DNA of 64,000 nt from Marisa cornuarietis (taxonomy: Eukaryota; Mollusca; Gastropoda; Architaenioglossa; Ampullariidae), in contig SMMW01000635.1 in the NCBI GenBank assembly GCA_004794655.1, positions 3,582,001-3,646,000 on the forward strand, written 5' to 3'. Of the stretch, positions 1 to 12,599 are shown piece by piece (within the stretch, counting starts at the first letter, position 1; each line of letters starts with the position of its first letter). Made by a program: the position numbers and the translations under genes. The notes beneath the pieces were generated by a model that was not told the origin of the DNA, did not search any database, and was given only the letters and a program-made list of their open reading frames with translations.

Positions 1-629
1 AGTTTATGAAAGTTGAGACTGTTAACTTTATTTTTGATAAAATACCAACAATGAGAAAAGCTCGACCTTATGGTGAACTCACAAACAAACAGAAGGCCTA
101 AAAAACACGATCTACTAGCTTGACCTACTAGTACCAGTCCTCATGTTCTCACAACTAAAACTCTACTCTGTGCCTTTGCGCTCTCGAACCTTGATTATTG
201 TAATTCTTTTTTGCCGACATTGTCCTTTGCAGATATTTAGATGCGAAGATATATCATCCACCCTTTGCTTTCACTTTTTCTAACAGTAAATATAGTAGGA
301 ATTATGACATGTTATTTATCACACACCCTCATCAGATTTTGTCTACATTTATCTTTAGGTCTGCCTGTTACTGTCTTTAGCGTGTGATTGTCTATTGGAC
401 TATCAACACTTTTCATGAAGAATATCAGCGCACGTACAGTCAACGCAGTCGCCACTTCCTGTAAATCAAAATATAAAAGGTTTTCATAGAGAACCATTCA
501 AAGAGGTTGCCTTTTAAGCAAACAGAAGTCAATCAGCAAAAGATTTGCCAGTATTCCTACTTATGCTTGGTGGTTTGCTAGGTTGCAAGAATAACTCGCT
601 GTGCACGTCCTGTAGGTGTAACACCAACC
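1..629. other. Non-coding, nothing recognised
   Basis: Only short frames without protein-like character. No repeat shared with the rest of the window was noticed. Confidence 0.5.
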
Positions 630-1866
630 AGAGGAGGTCGGGTCCTGTGCCACTAGTTTCCCGCGTTATTACTACGACACCTCGACCAACACCTGACATC
701 GAAAATTGTGGATAATGTTCGGGTAACGACAACAACTTCTAATGAAGGACTGACTGTCATATCCACTAAGTTCACCCAGATGATTGACAACATCCAGTCT
801 TAGAAATATTTCCAACACGCATATTGTTAGTGGCAAGTAAGCCCGTGCTTTAAACAAGAATAAAACGTGTTCGTTGTTCGTCAGTCATAATGTCCCAGAG
901 AAGAGCAGATTGGCAAAGTTGGTAGATTGTGGGATCATGAAGCTGCGATCGAGAAAGGCAGGAGTCGAGGAAAAAGAAGCCACCTAGCACTGTAAGAAGG
1001 ATGTATTATATCAGAGGAGGAAAGACGATGCACCAGGTCAAGTTGCCTTTACTTTAAAGACTAGTAGCAAGCTCTCTCTGTCTCTCTCTCCCTCTGTCTC
1101 TCTCTCCCTCTCTCTCTGTCTCTCCCTCTCTCTGTCTCTCTCTGTCTCTCTCTCTCTCTTGAGATTCTCTTCGTTTCACGCCACTTATGCTGTTTCAAAT
1201 AAGATAACTAGTCGCACAAATCCACGGTACGTTTATTTTCATACGCATTAATTTCATACATAATAATTAATATACTTTGATCTTTAAAATTGTTTACCTT
1301 TCTTTTCTTCGTTTTAAAAAATGGGGAAGATAAATCAGAGAGAAAAAGTGGCACCAGAGAGTGTGTACATGTATTTACATACACTTTTTCATAGATGTGA
1401 AGACATTACTCACACCCCTCTGTTAATGTACTCAGAATAATTTATATTTTTTCGATGTTGTTTCTTTTGGGTTTTTGTATTGAGTAATATTAAGTGATAC
1501 TATGAGTGCTCTGTGTGTGGGGTGTGCACATAGTTGGGATTTGTGGATCTGTATAACCACTCACCCCGCACACATCTCTCCTGTAGTCACAGACTTTGCT
1601 CTGTAGCCAGGTTTTACTTATATAGGTACATATTAATAGTATCCATGATGGTGTTTTGGTAGACTTTTTAGACACACACACACACACACACACACACACA
1701 TCTTGATGGTAATATCTTGTTAGTACCCGGGAAACATTAATAATTGTTTTTATTGATTTTGTTGACGAACTGATAATCAAGGGGCTTGGTTAGTCCTTAT
1801 TTTAAGACAGAGCAAAGCGGGGACATAGTTCATGACCTGTAATTAATCAACAGCTGGGCACAGTTG
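630..1866. repeat. Local duplication, copy 1
   Basis: Matches 3320-4815 in the same orientation: GGGTCCTGTGCCACTAGTTTCCC at the start and GGGGACATAGTTCATGACC near the end, with similar order between. Non-coding. Copy 1 has a CT-rich tract (1074-1160) not matched in copy 2. Confidence 0.75.
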
Positions 1867-1954
1867 ATTTGATGAGAAACTGGGGGTTGGTATTACAGAT
1901 GATTCAAACCAAACCACCAGGTCTGTAGGGTGTGTACATAATTGCTGCCATCGA

Positions 1955-1955
<1 letters not shown>

Positions 1956-2045
<90 letters not shown>
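1956..2045. repeat. (ATC)n microsatellite
   Basis: About 90 bp of uninterrupted ATC repeats. Confidence 0.95.
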
Positions 2046-3235
2046 GCTGAGCTCAGTCGTGCGGACAGTAGCCCCGGTGAGTTCGGGTGTTCACTAGCTG
2101 TTAGATTCTAATGGTCACCGAGATTTTCTCTCCCATCAATGTTTATTGATTATTGATCTTTCTGGTGCTACCTACAAACATCTACACCAGCCTTGAGTCT
2201 CTCTTTACGCGAGGATAAGAAGACAACATAGTACGAGAAGTAATCTTCTGTATCAATAAAATGACATGAATAAGTCTTCCGAAATGAAGATTTCAGACAC
2301 ACTTTACTTCAGATTTTGGCCTCCTGATAGAACTTTTTCCTTATCATGGAACTTGGCAAAGTTGACAATGAGAGGATGTGGGGCCTGACCACTTCTCAGA
2401 CGGTGGGCTACTTCTCTGTCTACTTCTATGTTGTCCTCCTGAGGAAAGATTGTATGGCACCTTTACAGTCTGCCCAGGTCTCTGTTTGGCCCTGTGGGGG
2501 CGGGAATATTGTACAAGATGAGATTTGTAGTCTGTTTCTTCCCTCTATATCGTCTAGTTTGTGTTTTAGTTTAGAGATCTTCTCCTTTACCACCATATTT
2601 TTTTGACATCGCTTGAGTCATGTCTCTGTCTATTGAATATAATTCTTCTTGTGTTTTAGTATTCCTCTTGTCTATTAGCTCGTCTATACAACTCTACATT
2701 TTCACATCTGCTATCAACTGTTTGTCTGGGATGTGTTTTCGGAGTCTACATCGCTGTGTGCTGGTGAATGAATGGACAAGTGATGTCACTCATCATGTTG
2801 TTTAGATGACGATGTCGACGGCAATAATAGTGTCTGTCTCTATGCAGGGCCTGGGTTTCTTTCTATGTATTCACATCGGACTGATGCAGCCACTAGAGAG
2901 ACGATGGTCACAAAGGCTGAATATTATTTGTTTCTGACCGCACATTAGGTGAACTGAGGTTGTTGTCTTATCTCGCCGACACATAGAGTTGATGAAAGTC
3001 CACAAGAAATGACCACATGTCACTCGACAATGGATATACATCCTGAGTATTGCACAACAGCATTAAACAAATTTCAAGCGAGACTATCCGACCTGTTCAG
3101 CAGACAGTGGTTACAAGGATGTGGCCACAGAAATGTTGCTGGTGCTGGTTCTAGTGCTCATGTCTTTTATTTCAACCTTGTCAATCTTTCACTAACTTAA
3201 CTGACCTAGCTTGCACGACACCTTACACACCCTAC

Positions 3236-3237
<2 letters not shown>

Positions 3238-3312
<75 letters not shown>
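3238..3312. repeat. (GT)n microsatellite
   Basis: About 75 bp of GT. Confidence 0.95.
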
Positions 3313-3315
<3 letters not shown>

Positions 3316-3319
3316 GGCG

Positions 3320-4604
3320 AGGTTCGGGTCCTGTGCCACTAGTTTCCCACGTTGTTACTACGACACTCGACCAACACCCGCCATCAATGTTGTTATGGAT
3401 GATGTTGTGGTAACGACAACAACTGCTTGACAATGCAAGACTTTCTCAGCCACGGAGTTGACCCAGTGACTTGAAAAGAGCCAGCCTAAGAAAAACAATT
3501 ATTAAAAATGCAGACTGTTAGTGGGAAATAAACCGGTGCTTCAATTAGGCATGAAACATGTACGTGGTTCTGTCATGATGTCACAAAGAAGACGAGATTA
3601 GCTAAGGTGTGTGGCTGTGAGATTATGAAGCTGCGGTCGAGACATGTATAGAATATTGGGATTATTATTCAATAAGAATGTTAATTAATGATGTGAGGAG
3701 TAGCGCTCATGTAATAACTGGTCTCTAAAGTACTCATCGTTAAATATGGTAGGACCACAGGAGAAGAGTACAAGTCAGTCAATCCGCTCAGACAAATATG
3801 TGCAGCGGTGCAGACGAGGGCTACAGAAAGGAAACTGGACAAACTGTTGAAGTTGTCACAGCCCCTACTGGGCAGTGTAAGGTCTGTAGGGTTGGGACGA
3901 GCTCAGTGAGAGGATCTCACTCTTGTTGTGATAGTAAACTTGTCGACAAGGGTGACCCGGGGCAGGCAGGCAGGAGTAAAGGGGAAAAGAAAAAGCCACC
4001 TAGAAGAATGGCAAATTATGTTGATACCATCTCAGAGGAGGAAAGATGATGCCCCAAGTCGTGTTGCCTTTTCTTTAACGACTGGCGGCAGTCTCCCATC
4101 TGTCACTTTTTAAAAGTTTCTTTTTGTTTCACGGCACTTATGGTTTTTCTATGCGCACAAGTTTCCTACACAAAAGTTAATTTATTTTGATCTATAAAAT
4201 TTTTTTGTTTCCTTTTTTTAAACGGGGAAGATAAAAAGGGAGAAAAAAGAGGGGTAAATGGGATTGTGTGACTATGGTGATCATACTTTACATATGTCCT
4301 TTCATTGATGTGAAGACTGCTCACACCCATTTCTTAAAGTCCACAGATAGTCAGTATTTGGATTAATCTATTTTTCTGTGCATAGTTTCTTTTGGTTTTT
4401 ATTTATTGAGCTATTTTAATTGATGATATGAGTGTTCTGTGGGTGGTGTACATAAAGTTGGTATCTGTTAGATAACGTGCATATCTATAGCGACATACCT
4501 GCACACACTTCCGCTTTAGTCCCAGGATTTGCTGTTTATTCAGGCTTTACTTACATAAGTGTACTTGGAAAGTATCCATGGTGTTATTTTGGTATACTTT
4601 AAAT

Positions 4605-4668
<64 letters not shown>

Positions 4669-4815
4669 TACCGCAACTATTATTGCTTTCATTGATTTTG
4701 TTCAGGAACTGATAATCCAGGTGGTGGGTTAATCTGAACTTTATGACAGGGCAAAGCGGGGACATAGTTCATGACCTGTAATTCATCAACAGCTGTGCAC
4801 AGTTCATTTGATTTG
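3320..4815. repeat. Local duplication, copy 2
   Basis: Partner of 630-1866. Both copies end around a (CA)n tract followed by a similar phrase (GATTTTGTT..GAACTGATAATC). The (CA)n lengths differ strongly, about 28 bp against 60 bp. Confidence 0.75.
4607..4667. repeat. (CA)n microsatellite
   Basis: About 60 bp of CA at the position of a shorter tract (1673-1700) in the partner duplication. Confidence 0.95.
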
Positions 4816-7210
4816 TAGAATGGAAATGTTTGTTAATGTACCTTCTGTAAAGATGTTCATGTTTTGCAGGAGTTGATAGATTTGTAAGTACGGTGGTCAT
4901 TCTGAGAAAAACTTTCACATCAGATTGTATGTGTTCGTGCACATGTACTATTGACTCCTGTAATAGGTTCGGGGGAGGTCTTGTATTGTTTCGTGTGTGA
5001 ATGACGTCTTGTGTTTGACGTCTTGTGTGCGTCATTTGTTCGTCGTCATTTTGGGAAAAGAATGACGTAAAAAGAAGAAGAAAGACGACGGTTCCATGGC
5101 CAGATAGAAAAGAGAGAGCAGCGAGTTCTTCATCTTCCATAAATCAACTAGAAATCTCTTCACCTCCATCCCCACCTACTGGGGGCTCGTGGAGCGTGGT
5201 GTATGTGTGTGATATGCGTCGTGCGTATGCAAGGTAAGTGTATGTGCGTGCGTCCTATTACAACTCTTAAACGTTAGTAAACAAATCTCCTGACTGGTTA
5301 ATATTTGAATCAGTCATTAAAGAGACTAAAATACAAACTCCGGGCTGCCTGGCAAGGTATAATGCAATGGATTCTAACAGAGAAATGATACCGAACAGAG
5401 TCTGAATTTCGTTATTTTGCTGCGGAAATCGGGAAGGATCGCTGTGGGGTACCTACATTAAGATGTATTTTAAGACCATTACTCGCTTTCATTGTAGCAT
5501 GGTATTTTCCTGTTAGTTTAATAACCAGGGAATCAATTTTTAAAGAAAAGTAAAACTGTAAAGTTAACCCTCATCACTTTTCTGGGTCTCGACTAGGAAA
5601 TTTGTCTGTGCGACTTAAAGGTTAACTCGCTACAACATTATTTCTTTATGATCGGGTTAAGCTCGTTTTAAAATAATAATTCCCAAAATATGAGTACATA
5701 ATGATCCTTAATTTTAAAGATATAAGCCTTCAAACATCAGCATTCTCACCTGCAACTAGGAAGGCGGGAAAAAATTACTCTCCTGTACTTAAGAGTTCTC
5801 TCACGTGATCGAAGCATTTGTAACAGCGAGTGTGGATGTCTTCGAGTCAAATGAAGAAACATCACTCAGGTTGTCGTGTCCAAGAAGCGATTTTTTTCGC
5901 CCAAAAAATGAAACAGCTCAATTTGGAATACAGCCCTACAGATTGGAACTTTATTTAGAAGCTTCGAATGAAGTTAAAAAATAATTAAATGGTCCAAACT
6001 GAATTCATTCAACAGACTGGTAAGTCAGTCAGATCAAAATTTAATGGGCAACAATAGTTACAACTGACTGCTGATAAGGATTTTTTTACAATTAGAAATA
6101 TAATGATAGTTTGAAACATCGATGTCAAAACTTATTTCTTCCTCATCTAGCTGAATGCAAAATTTTCTATTTACTTACTGATACTCGATCGCACGTGTTC
6201 CCGTTTAAGCTCCTTTTAATATGTTTATCACCCTCAAGTCATTTTTTTCCTTCTTTAGCTGTTTCGATCACACACATCAATGGTGCCCTCACATGTCAGT
6301 TGTTGGTAGCTTTATGGTGATAAAGATAGACTGATGATGATGTGTTTGTGACTGTCACACCATGTTACTTGTAGACCAGACGGTGTAGAAACTGTCGATG
6401 TTGTATATCTGGTGTTTCATCTACCAGCAGTCGTAGTTGGTTTTAACATCTCGTGCTGTTGTATAGTAAGCACTGCTGTAGGAATAACATTTCTTTGGTT
6501 TACTGAAAGTCCAAGACTTGCTTGTACTGTATAAGTGACTGGATAACAATCCATTTTCAAATGTTTTGAGCACATTCATGAGTACAGTGTGGGGACCAAT
6601 TAGTTCGCATAGCATGTTTGAACAAAGTGAATCCACTGGCATTTGCTGCCATTATCTTTAGGATTTCCTTCATGAGTACAAACTATAACTCCCTCTGAGT
6701 GTCGAAGAGAACATTCAGCAACAGCACAATGTATCATGGTCGAGACACCGAGAACAGATAAAACAGAATCTGATTACAAGTGAATTACATGCTTGGAACA
6801 AGTGTTTCTTAAATCTACAGCACTGACTAGAAATGATTAACACAGAGTCAGCTGTAATGGTATAACACACAAGACCACAAAGATGTCACATGTACAGGTG
6901 TGTGTAAATATTCAGGATGGAATACCAAGCGATGAGAAAAAGGAAATAGAATAATAACTGGACAGAGATCGTGACATTTGACCCTCATGACTGCAAACGT
7001 AAAATCTACTTTCTCGTCGACCTGCACAGCTTAGGTGAGTCTTCCACAGCCTTGCTACAGATTCTTCAACTAGCTCATCAGAATATTCACCCTGTCCTTC
7101 ATCGGCTCCGTTATCATGATGGGAATCACAACCTCATGGTTTTTTTACAGCCGGTCCAGGCGATGCCTATGTGTGAATAGAACAGTTTGCAGTTCCACGA
7201 CCTGGCTCTG
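4816..7210. other. Non-coding, nothing recognised
   Basis: A/T-rich sequence with only short frames. None shows a known domain or convincing splice-bounded coding signal. Confidence 0.45.
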
Positions 7211-7221
7211 GACCATAACGA

Positions 7222-7410
7222 CCAACGGCCTGGAATTTTATGTGGGCCAGGGTGTTGTTGATGGACCATGATGACCAACGGCCTGGAATTTTATGTGGGC
7301 CAGGGTGTCGTTGAGGGCCACTAGACGGCGGAACTCCTCCTCCGAGTCCTTGAGGAAGGCTTGCATGTTAGTTTTCTGGTCCACCATCTCCTGTTCCTTT
7401 TCTGACAGGC
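7222..7410 (-). pseudogene. Possible coiled-coil exon remnant
   Basis: One minus-strand frame reads SEKEQEMVDQKTNMQAFLKD, then SEEEFRRLVALNDTLAHIKF. It is a charged heptad-like stretch more protein-like than its surroundings. A stop lies just upstream, and part of the sequence is tandemly duplicated (52 bp, 7211-7262 and 7263-7314). Family unknown. Confidence 0.25.
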
Positions 7411-7975
7411 CTTCATGGCCACTCTAGCATCTGCCTCGTGCCAAAGCAGTATTTTGCTGAAATTATATACCTATATATATATATATAGGTATATATGTTG
7501 TCAAATCCTGACCCCCACCCCTTAAAAACAACTCTCGCAGTGCAGTTCCATAATCAGTGTATTCTCTTTTTTTTTAAGAAAAATGCCTACAAAATGAATT
7601 TTAATAAATTAGCTTCTACGGGAAGATTAATTGACAGCTGGCTAGAAGAGGTGTGAAATCTTGAGCATATCTGCTCTCACCGGTTTGAGGTGTTTCTAAA
7701 GTAGGTTGAAAATCTGTGTGATGCAAATAATCTTCCCCTCACCTTGTCAAGGCAGGTGTCGGGACCCAACTCCACAGAGGTTTGAGAAAAGTACAGCAAT
7801 GAGCTGATGAGAGAATAATATTATGGTCTCAAGAAAAGTTTGAAGTCCAGCACCTGACTTCTCAACCACCTACCTCACCTTTTAAGTAGATTAATGGAAC
7901 GATATATGAATCAACTCACTGTTTTCAATCTGTCATTTCAAATTTCCCAGCTTTAGTTCTGAATGATTTCCTTCC

Positions 7976-8648
7976 CTTGCTGTCAGACTGGAATATGTAA
8001 CAACTAGAGAGTAATAACAAGGTCTGCCTTGCTGTCAGACTGGAATATGTAACAACTAGAGAGTAATACAAAGTCTACCTTGCTGTCAGACTGGAATATG
8101 TAACAACTAGAGAGTAATAACAAGGTCTGCCTTGCTGTCAGACTGGAATATGTAACAACTAGAGAGTAATACAAAGTCTACCTTGCTGTCAGACTGGAAT
8201 ATGTAACAACTAGAGAGTAATACAAAGTCTATCTTGCTTTCAGACTGCAATATGTAATGACTAGAGAGTAATACAAAGTCTACCTTGCTGTCAGACTGCA
8301 ATATGTAATGACTAGAGAGTAATACAAAGTCTACCTTGCTGTCAGACTGGAAGATGTAACAACTAGAGAGTAATACAAAGTCTACCTTGCTGTCAGACTA
8401 CAATATGTAATGACTAGAGATTAATACAAAGTCTACCTTACTGTCAGACTGCAATATGTAATGACTAGAGAGTAATACAAAGTCTACCTTGCTGTCAGAC
8501 TGTAATATGTAATGACTAGAGAGTAATACAAAGTCTACCTTGCTGTCAGACTGGAATATGTAATGACTAGAGAGTAATACAAAGTCTACCTTGCTGTCAG
8601 ACTACAATATGTAATGACTAGAGGGTAATACAAAGTCTACCTTGCTCC
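7976..8648. repeat. 51-bp tandem minisatellite, about 13 copies
   Basis: Unit begins CTTGCTGTCAGACTGGAATA and continues to CAAAGTCTAC. Units are 51-52 bp and group into GGAATATGTAACAACT and CAATATGTAATGACT types, indicating local duplication of blocks. Confidence 0.9.
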
Positions 8649-9064
8649 AGTCGATTGTCTTCAAGTTGTTATAATCCAATCTTTGCTGGTTTAGTGTTTA
8701 ACATCAGTCGCAGATCTGTAGCTACTGTGTTTTGGTTTAATTCTGTTTTATTGTCAGACTTACAGTTTGTTGCTCTATCAGACTCCTAAGTCCCCCCCCC
8801 ACGTGTGTCCAGGAGCGAGGACATCGTCGTACATCAGGTATGACTGTCTGTCTCACCTGTGTTTTAGTCAGTAGCCATGACAACCACTCCAGGACGAGCT
8901 GGCCTTTATTGTCTGTGAGATGAGGACCACATCTTGTAACCTGTCGGGGTTTTTTGTTTCTTTCCTGCCATTTATTTGATGCTTTTGTTTGATACATTAT
9001 TGTAAACATGGCGTGTCAAACGAAAACATAATTTCAGGAACAGCTTTTAAGTTCTTTAATCTTC

Positions 9065-9065
<1 letters not shown>

Positions 9066-9156
<91 letters not shown>
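9066..9156. repeat. (GT)n microsatellite
   Basis: About 90 bp of GT. Confidence 0.95.
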
Positions 9157-9159
<3 letters not shown>

Positions 9160-9774
9160 TTCGTGTGTATTTTCCCAGTCTCCCCCAAAACTCTCTTGAT
9201 ATCCTTGAATATGGTGGAGTGTAACGGCAGCCCTCTTGTCCAAATGATGAGCAAGACAACTAGTGTGCACACCAGGTCCCATCACTGAAGTAACTCCATA
9301 TTTACAATGTGTTGTTTTCATGCTGCCAGTCATATCAAACGACTTTCTTCAAAACTTTCTCGACCTCTGAACCAAGAATCAATCAAGAAAATTGTCTCGT
9401 TGTTCGATGATCATTTAGACTGACCATCACTATAACTGCTCACAAGCTGATTTTCGTTGGTCATATAATTTATTGCAAAAATAATTACACACAGCCTGAA
9501 CATTACGAACCCATAACTGGATTGTCTCAGGGTTTTCCACATTTCCACTTTCTTGCATGTTTCAATATGATGGCTGTAGTGTATTACAGGTAAACATTTC
9601 ACAAACATTTGTCACCTCACAAAGCGAGTTACTGTGTGATAAACAGTGTTTCAACTGCTGTCGCTGATTTAAAAATGCAACATGAGAATCTTTTAGTCGC
9701 TAAATGAAGATCTTCTCATGCAGGCTGGACCAGTAATTAGTCAGCAGACTGATGGTGCACATGGTACAGAGCCT

Positions 9775-9941
9775 TCAAGCCACCAAACAAGCTTTTTGAC
9801 AATCTTCTACTGTCAGGTAGTTGTTAGAGTTGCCGTTACACCCGCCGTAGATAAACTCCTCGCATGATCCGGTGTTGGTGTCAAAGAAAAACCTGGGGAA
9901 GTAGGCTTTACAAGGTCCAGTTTCACTGGGCAGACTGCAGG
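9775..9941 (-). CDS. Kunitz gene 1 exon 4: Kunitz domain 3, P1 Lys, and stop
   Basis: Terminal exon after the acceptor TTTCAG (9943-9942). Loop GPCKAYF gives P1 Lys; core [13 protein letters not shown]. The domain ends three residues after the last Cys at the TGA stop (9777-9775). A possible polyadenylation signal AATAAA lies about 300 bp downstream on the minus strand (near 9466-9471). Confidence 0.86.
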
Positions 9942-12482
9942 CTGAAATAAAGACGACTATCGGCGTTAATATCAGCTAACTTAATGCTGATTTATTATTG
10001 GTTTATATATTTTGACTAACATTGATCAAGTTAACCGTTAGGCGCTTAGCTATTTCAGATCTTATTTATTATTGCTTCACAGTGTATTGATGGTCATTTT
10101 TAGATTTTGTTAAACGCTCCTGGTATCATGGACATTCATATATCTGGTGATAGTCTTGTGAGGACATTACCTGACCTGTCATCGACCTCAATTTTGATAA
10201 TTCAGTCATAATGAGTAAAGCCTTAAATAGTGAGATCAATGCAGCTTTTGATATTCTAAAAACTTGTAATGTATATGACTTGGTTCATCATCTTCCTGTC
10301 TTATTGTAAAGACATGAGACAAAGGATTCGTCAACTGCCTGACACCTACAGTCATTTCAGGTGAGAACGTTTGCTCTCATCCTAGGTTAGTCACGACAAG
10401 TCTTACCTGGAGGGAGGCTGGCATCTCGCTTGGCCTGGGGGATACAAGCATGTTGACAGTCCGCTAAACTCAGGAAGTTGTTGGCGTTGGCTTGGCAACC
10501 GCCATAAATAAACCGCTCGCAGGCTCCGGTTGCCGGATTGTAGAAATATCTCGGCATGTAGGCCTCACACATTCCACTTTTACTTGGTAGGTTGCAATCT
10601 GGTGCATACAGTTTTCGAAGATTTCAAGTAACTATGCTTCATTTTCCTTGTCTTTATTTTGACATTTCATGGGGAAATTGAAATAATGAACTGCTGGGTA
10701 AAGCTCATATAGCTGTTTCATAACAATTAGGTGTCTTTAACTCCTTCCTTGTTCAGTTTTCTTTTCTTTTGCGTCCTACAATATTTTGGAGTTTTAAATG
10801 TCGGAAATATATTAAGACTGCATGATAAAATCTCAATGGTTTTTACACTAAATAAATATGTATTCATAAATGATGTATAAATTAACTGTCCACTAAACAA
10901 GACCTAAGCTGTTCCTACCTGGATTGATGGCGACCTCCCTCTTGGCTTCAGGAGGACAAGCGCTCTGACAGTCCTCCAGACTCAAGAAGTTGTTGTCGTT
11001 GCCCCCGCAGCCCCCGTAGATGAAAAGTTCACATGACACTGATACCGGGTTGAAGAAATACCTGAAAAACTGCCCCCGACACGGTCCTACGATAACGGGG
11101 TCTGTACAAGCTGCAAGAAAAGAAAACCTTCTATAAACCAATTGCTGAGATTTGGAATCGGTATAACTAACCATTTTACAGGCTGAATACTTTCTTCCTC
11201 CTTCAGAATCCTCTATCTATCTTCCCCTACTGCTACTTCTTACAGTCAAAAAAGTCCTCTGTGGTTGTTCACATCGTACCCGTCTCCCACCCCATCGACC
11301 ATTACAGGGTCAATCAACTCAGGAGACTTGGCTTGAATTTTTCTTACAAGTCAATGATAGATAATAAATCTGAGAGCTATTATGCCATGTGACAGTAGAT
11401 TGAATGAAGCACTGTTGGACTTATCTTGTAAGTACGAGCAAACTATTATCAAGGCAAAAGATAAGCAGCCGACACAATGTTTTTAGAGCTGAAAGACGAG
11501 AATATTTACTATAAAACAATCACTGGCATTTGGGATAGGTATGACCATTGTATAGTCCGGATACATTCTTCCCCTTTCATTACCCTTTCATAATCCCCTA
11601 CCTATCTACCCCGACTGCTACTTCTTACAGTCACAGAAATATTCTGTGGCTTCAGTCCCCCTCCCTCATCCCGTCCACTGATGAGTCAGTCAACAATCAA
11701 CACGGTCAAGAGACTTGGCTTGATTTTACTCCCTTAGTTGTAAATCAGTTAGAGATAATTTTCCTTTGTTAGTTATCAATCGTTCATAGATAATTAAGCT
11801 AGGCACTAATTTCCATGTGACAGCTGAAGCAGTCTTCGACTATCTTGTTAGTACAAACACCTATTATCAAGACAAAAGAGGAGGCATTGATGTCGATTTT
11901 TAAGTGTCTTGAGGCAAAATTAAAGGGGAGGAAATGAAGACTAAGATATAGACTTTCCCCAGTGACTGTCGAAATCCTGCCAACGACATGATCGCAAACG
12001 AAAAATTACGAAAATTGTGGTGAGGAGCAAACTTCTTTCAGTTACCAGGACACGTGCAGGTCTTCGCACTGCTGCATGACAACAGGACTGGTACAGAAAC
12101 TTTGAAGGAAAAGGAAAGACTGAGATGAGCACAACTCGTCTGTTAATAGATGTTTTGCAGAATCTGCCATATGGAAAATATCCCGCACATAGTATGACTG
12201 CCACGATTCCAAGTGACCGACAAAGTGGAGAAGATATGAATCCAGCAAGCATCAGCAGAAGGACGGACGGAAGTTTCGAGCAAACCAACACAAAATAATC
12301 TGCTAAGTCTATCCTTTATCTAGGACCTTGTACGTGGGAATGCACGAGAACTTGAACACGAAAAGATGAAATAAAGGAAGATACAGGAGGAGAAGGCAGG
12401 GGTAGGGAAGCTGTCACTTACCACTATGACCCTCACTAACAAGGCCGAGCATCACCAGGCAGATGAAGAGGTTAAGGACCAT
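9775..12482 (-). CDS. Kunitz gene 1: secreted three-domain Kunitz/BPTI protein, 4 exons
   Basis: Exons in transcription order are 12422-12482 (signal peptide), 10919-11110, 10407-10598 and 9775-9941. The coding length is 612 bp, or 203 residues. Every intron is phase 1 with GT/AG ends, and the exon lengths (61, 192, 192, 167) keep frame. Each of the last three exons encodes one Kunitz domain with all six cysteines. Kunitz domains usually inhibit serine proteases by inserting the residue after Cys14 (P1) into the protease active site; some animal venom members block ion channels instead. P1 here is Arg, Glu and Lys in domains 1-3. Domains are separated by linkers carrying a Lys-Arg pair (AKRE, AKRD), possible convertase sites that could release single domains. 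The start is the only ATG in frame with a hydrophobic leader. Protein family is certain; the biological target is unknown. Confidence 0.88.
10407..10598 (-). CDS. Kunitz gene 1 exon 3: Kunitz domain 2, P1 Glu
   Basis: 192-bp phase 1-1 exon, acceptor AG at 10600-10599, donor GTAAGA at 10406-10405. All six cysteines are present, with core [13 protein letters not shown]. The reactive loop reads GMCEAYM, so P1 is Glu, which does not suit trypsin. The linker after the last Cys carries AKRD. Confidence 0.87.
10919..11110 (-). CDS. Kunitz gene 1 exon 2: Kunitz domain 1, P1 Arg
   Basis: 192-bp phase 1-1 exon between the acceptor TTGCAG (11112-11111) and donor GTAGGA (10918-10917). Six cysteines are in Kunitz spacing, with the loop GPCRGQF (P1 = Arg) and core motif [13 protein letters not shown]. 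It is followed by a linker containing AKRE. A trypsin-like target would be expected from Arg at P1. Confidence 0.87.
12422..12482 (-). CDS. Kunitz gene 1 exon 1: signal peptide
   Basis: ATG at 12482-12480 opens a 20-codon leader with a hydrophobic core ([11 protein letters not shown]) and a polar end (SEGHS), typical of secretion. The exon ends in phase 1 at the donor G|GTAAGT (12421-12420). The same 61-bp exon with the ending EGHS or EGDS recurs in genes 2, 3 and 4. Confidence 0.85.
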
Positions 12483-12580
12483 TGTACTCTGCAGCACAAG
12501 AAGTCTGTGAGGCCAGACACGAGTTCGATTCTCGGATCAGAGGTGGAATCAGATTGCGGTCTGCGAATGAAAAGCTGAGA

Positions 12581-12589
12581 CTTTATATG
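12581..12589 (-). promoter_or_regulatory. Possible TATA box of Kunitz gene 1
   Basis: On the minus strand CATATAAAG lies about 100 bp upstream of the gene 1 ATG. That spacing would allow a short 5' untranslated region. This rests only on motif and position. Confidence 0.4.
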
Positions 12590-12599
12590 ACAGATGTTC

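Noticed and set aside
7976..8648. CRISPR-like array
   Set aside because: The 51-bp units are contiguous without unique spacers, and the genome is eukaryotic. The 35-bp, 44-bp and 25-bp arrays were rejected for the same reason.
8989..9333. Open frames of repeated Thr-His or Cys-Val across (GT)n
   Set aside because: Dinucleotide repeats lack stops in these frames; nothing protein-like flanks them. The same holds at 3239, 4547, 22560, 57287 and 58463.
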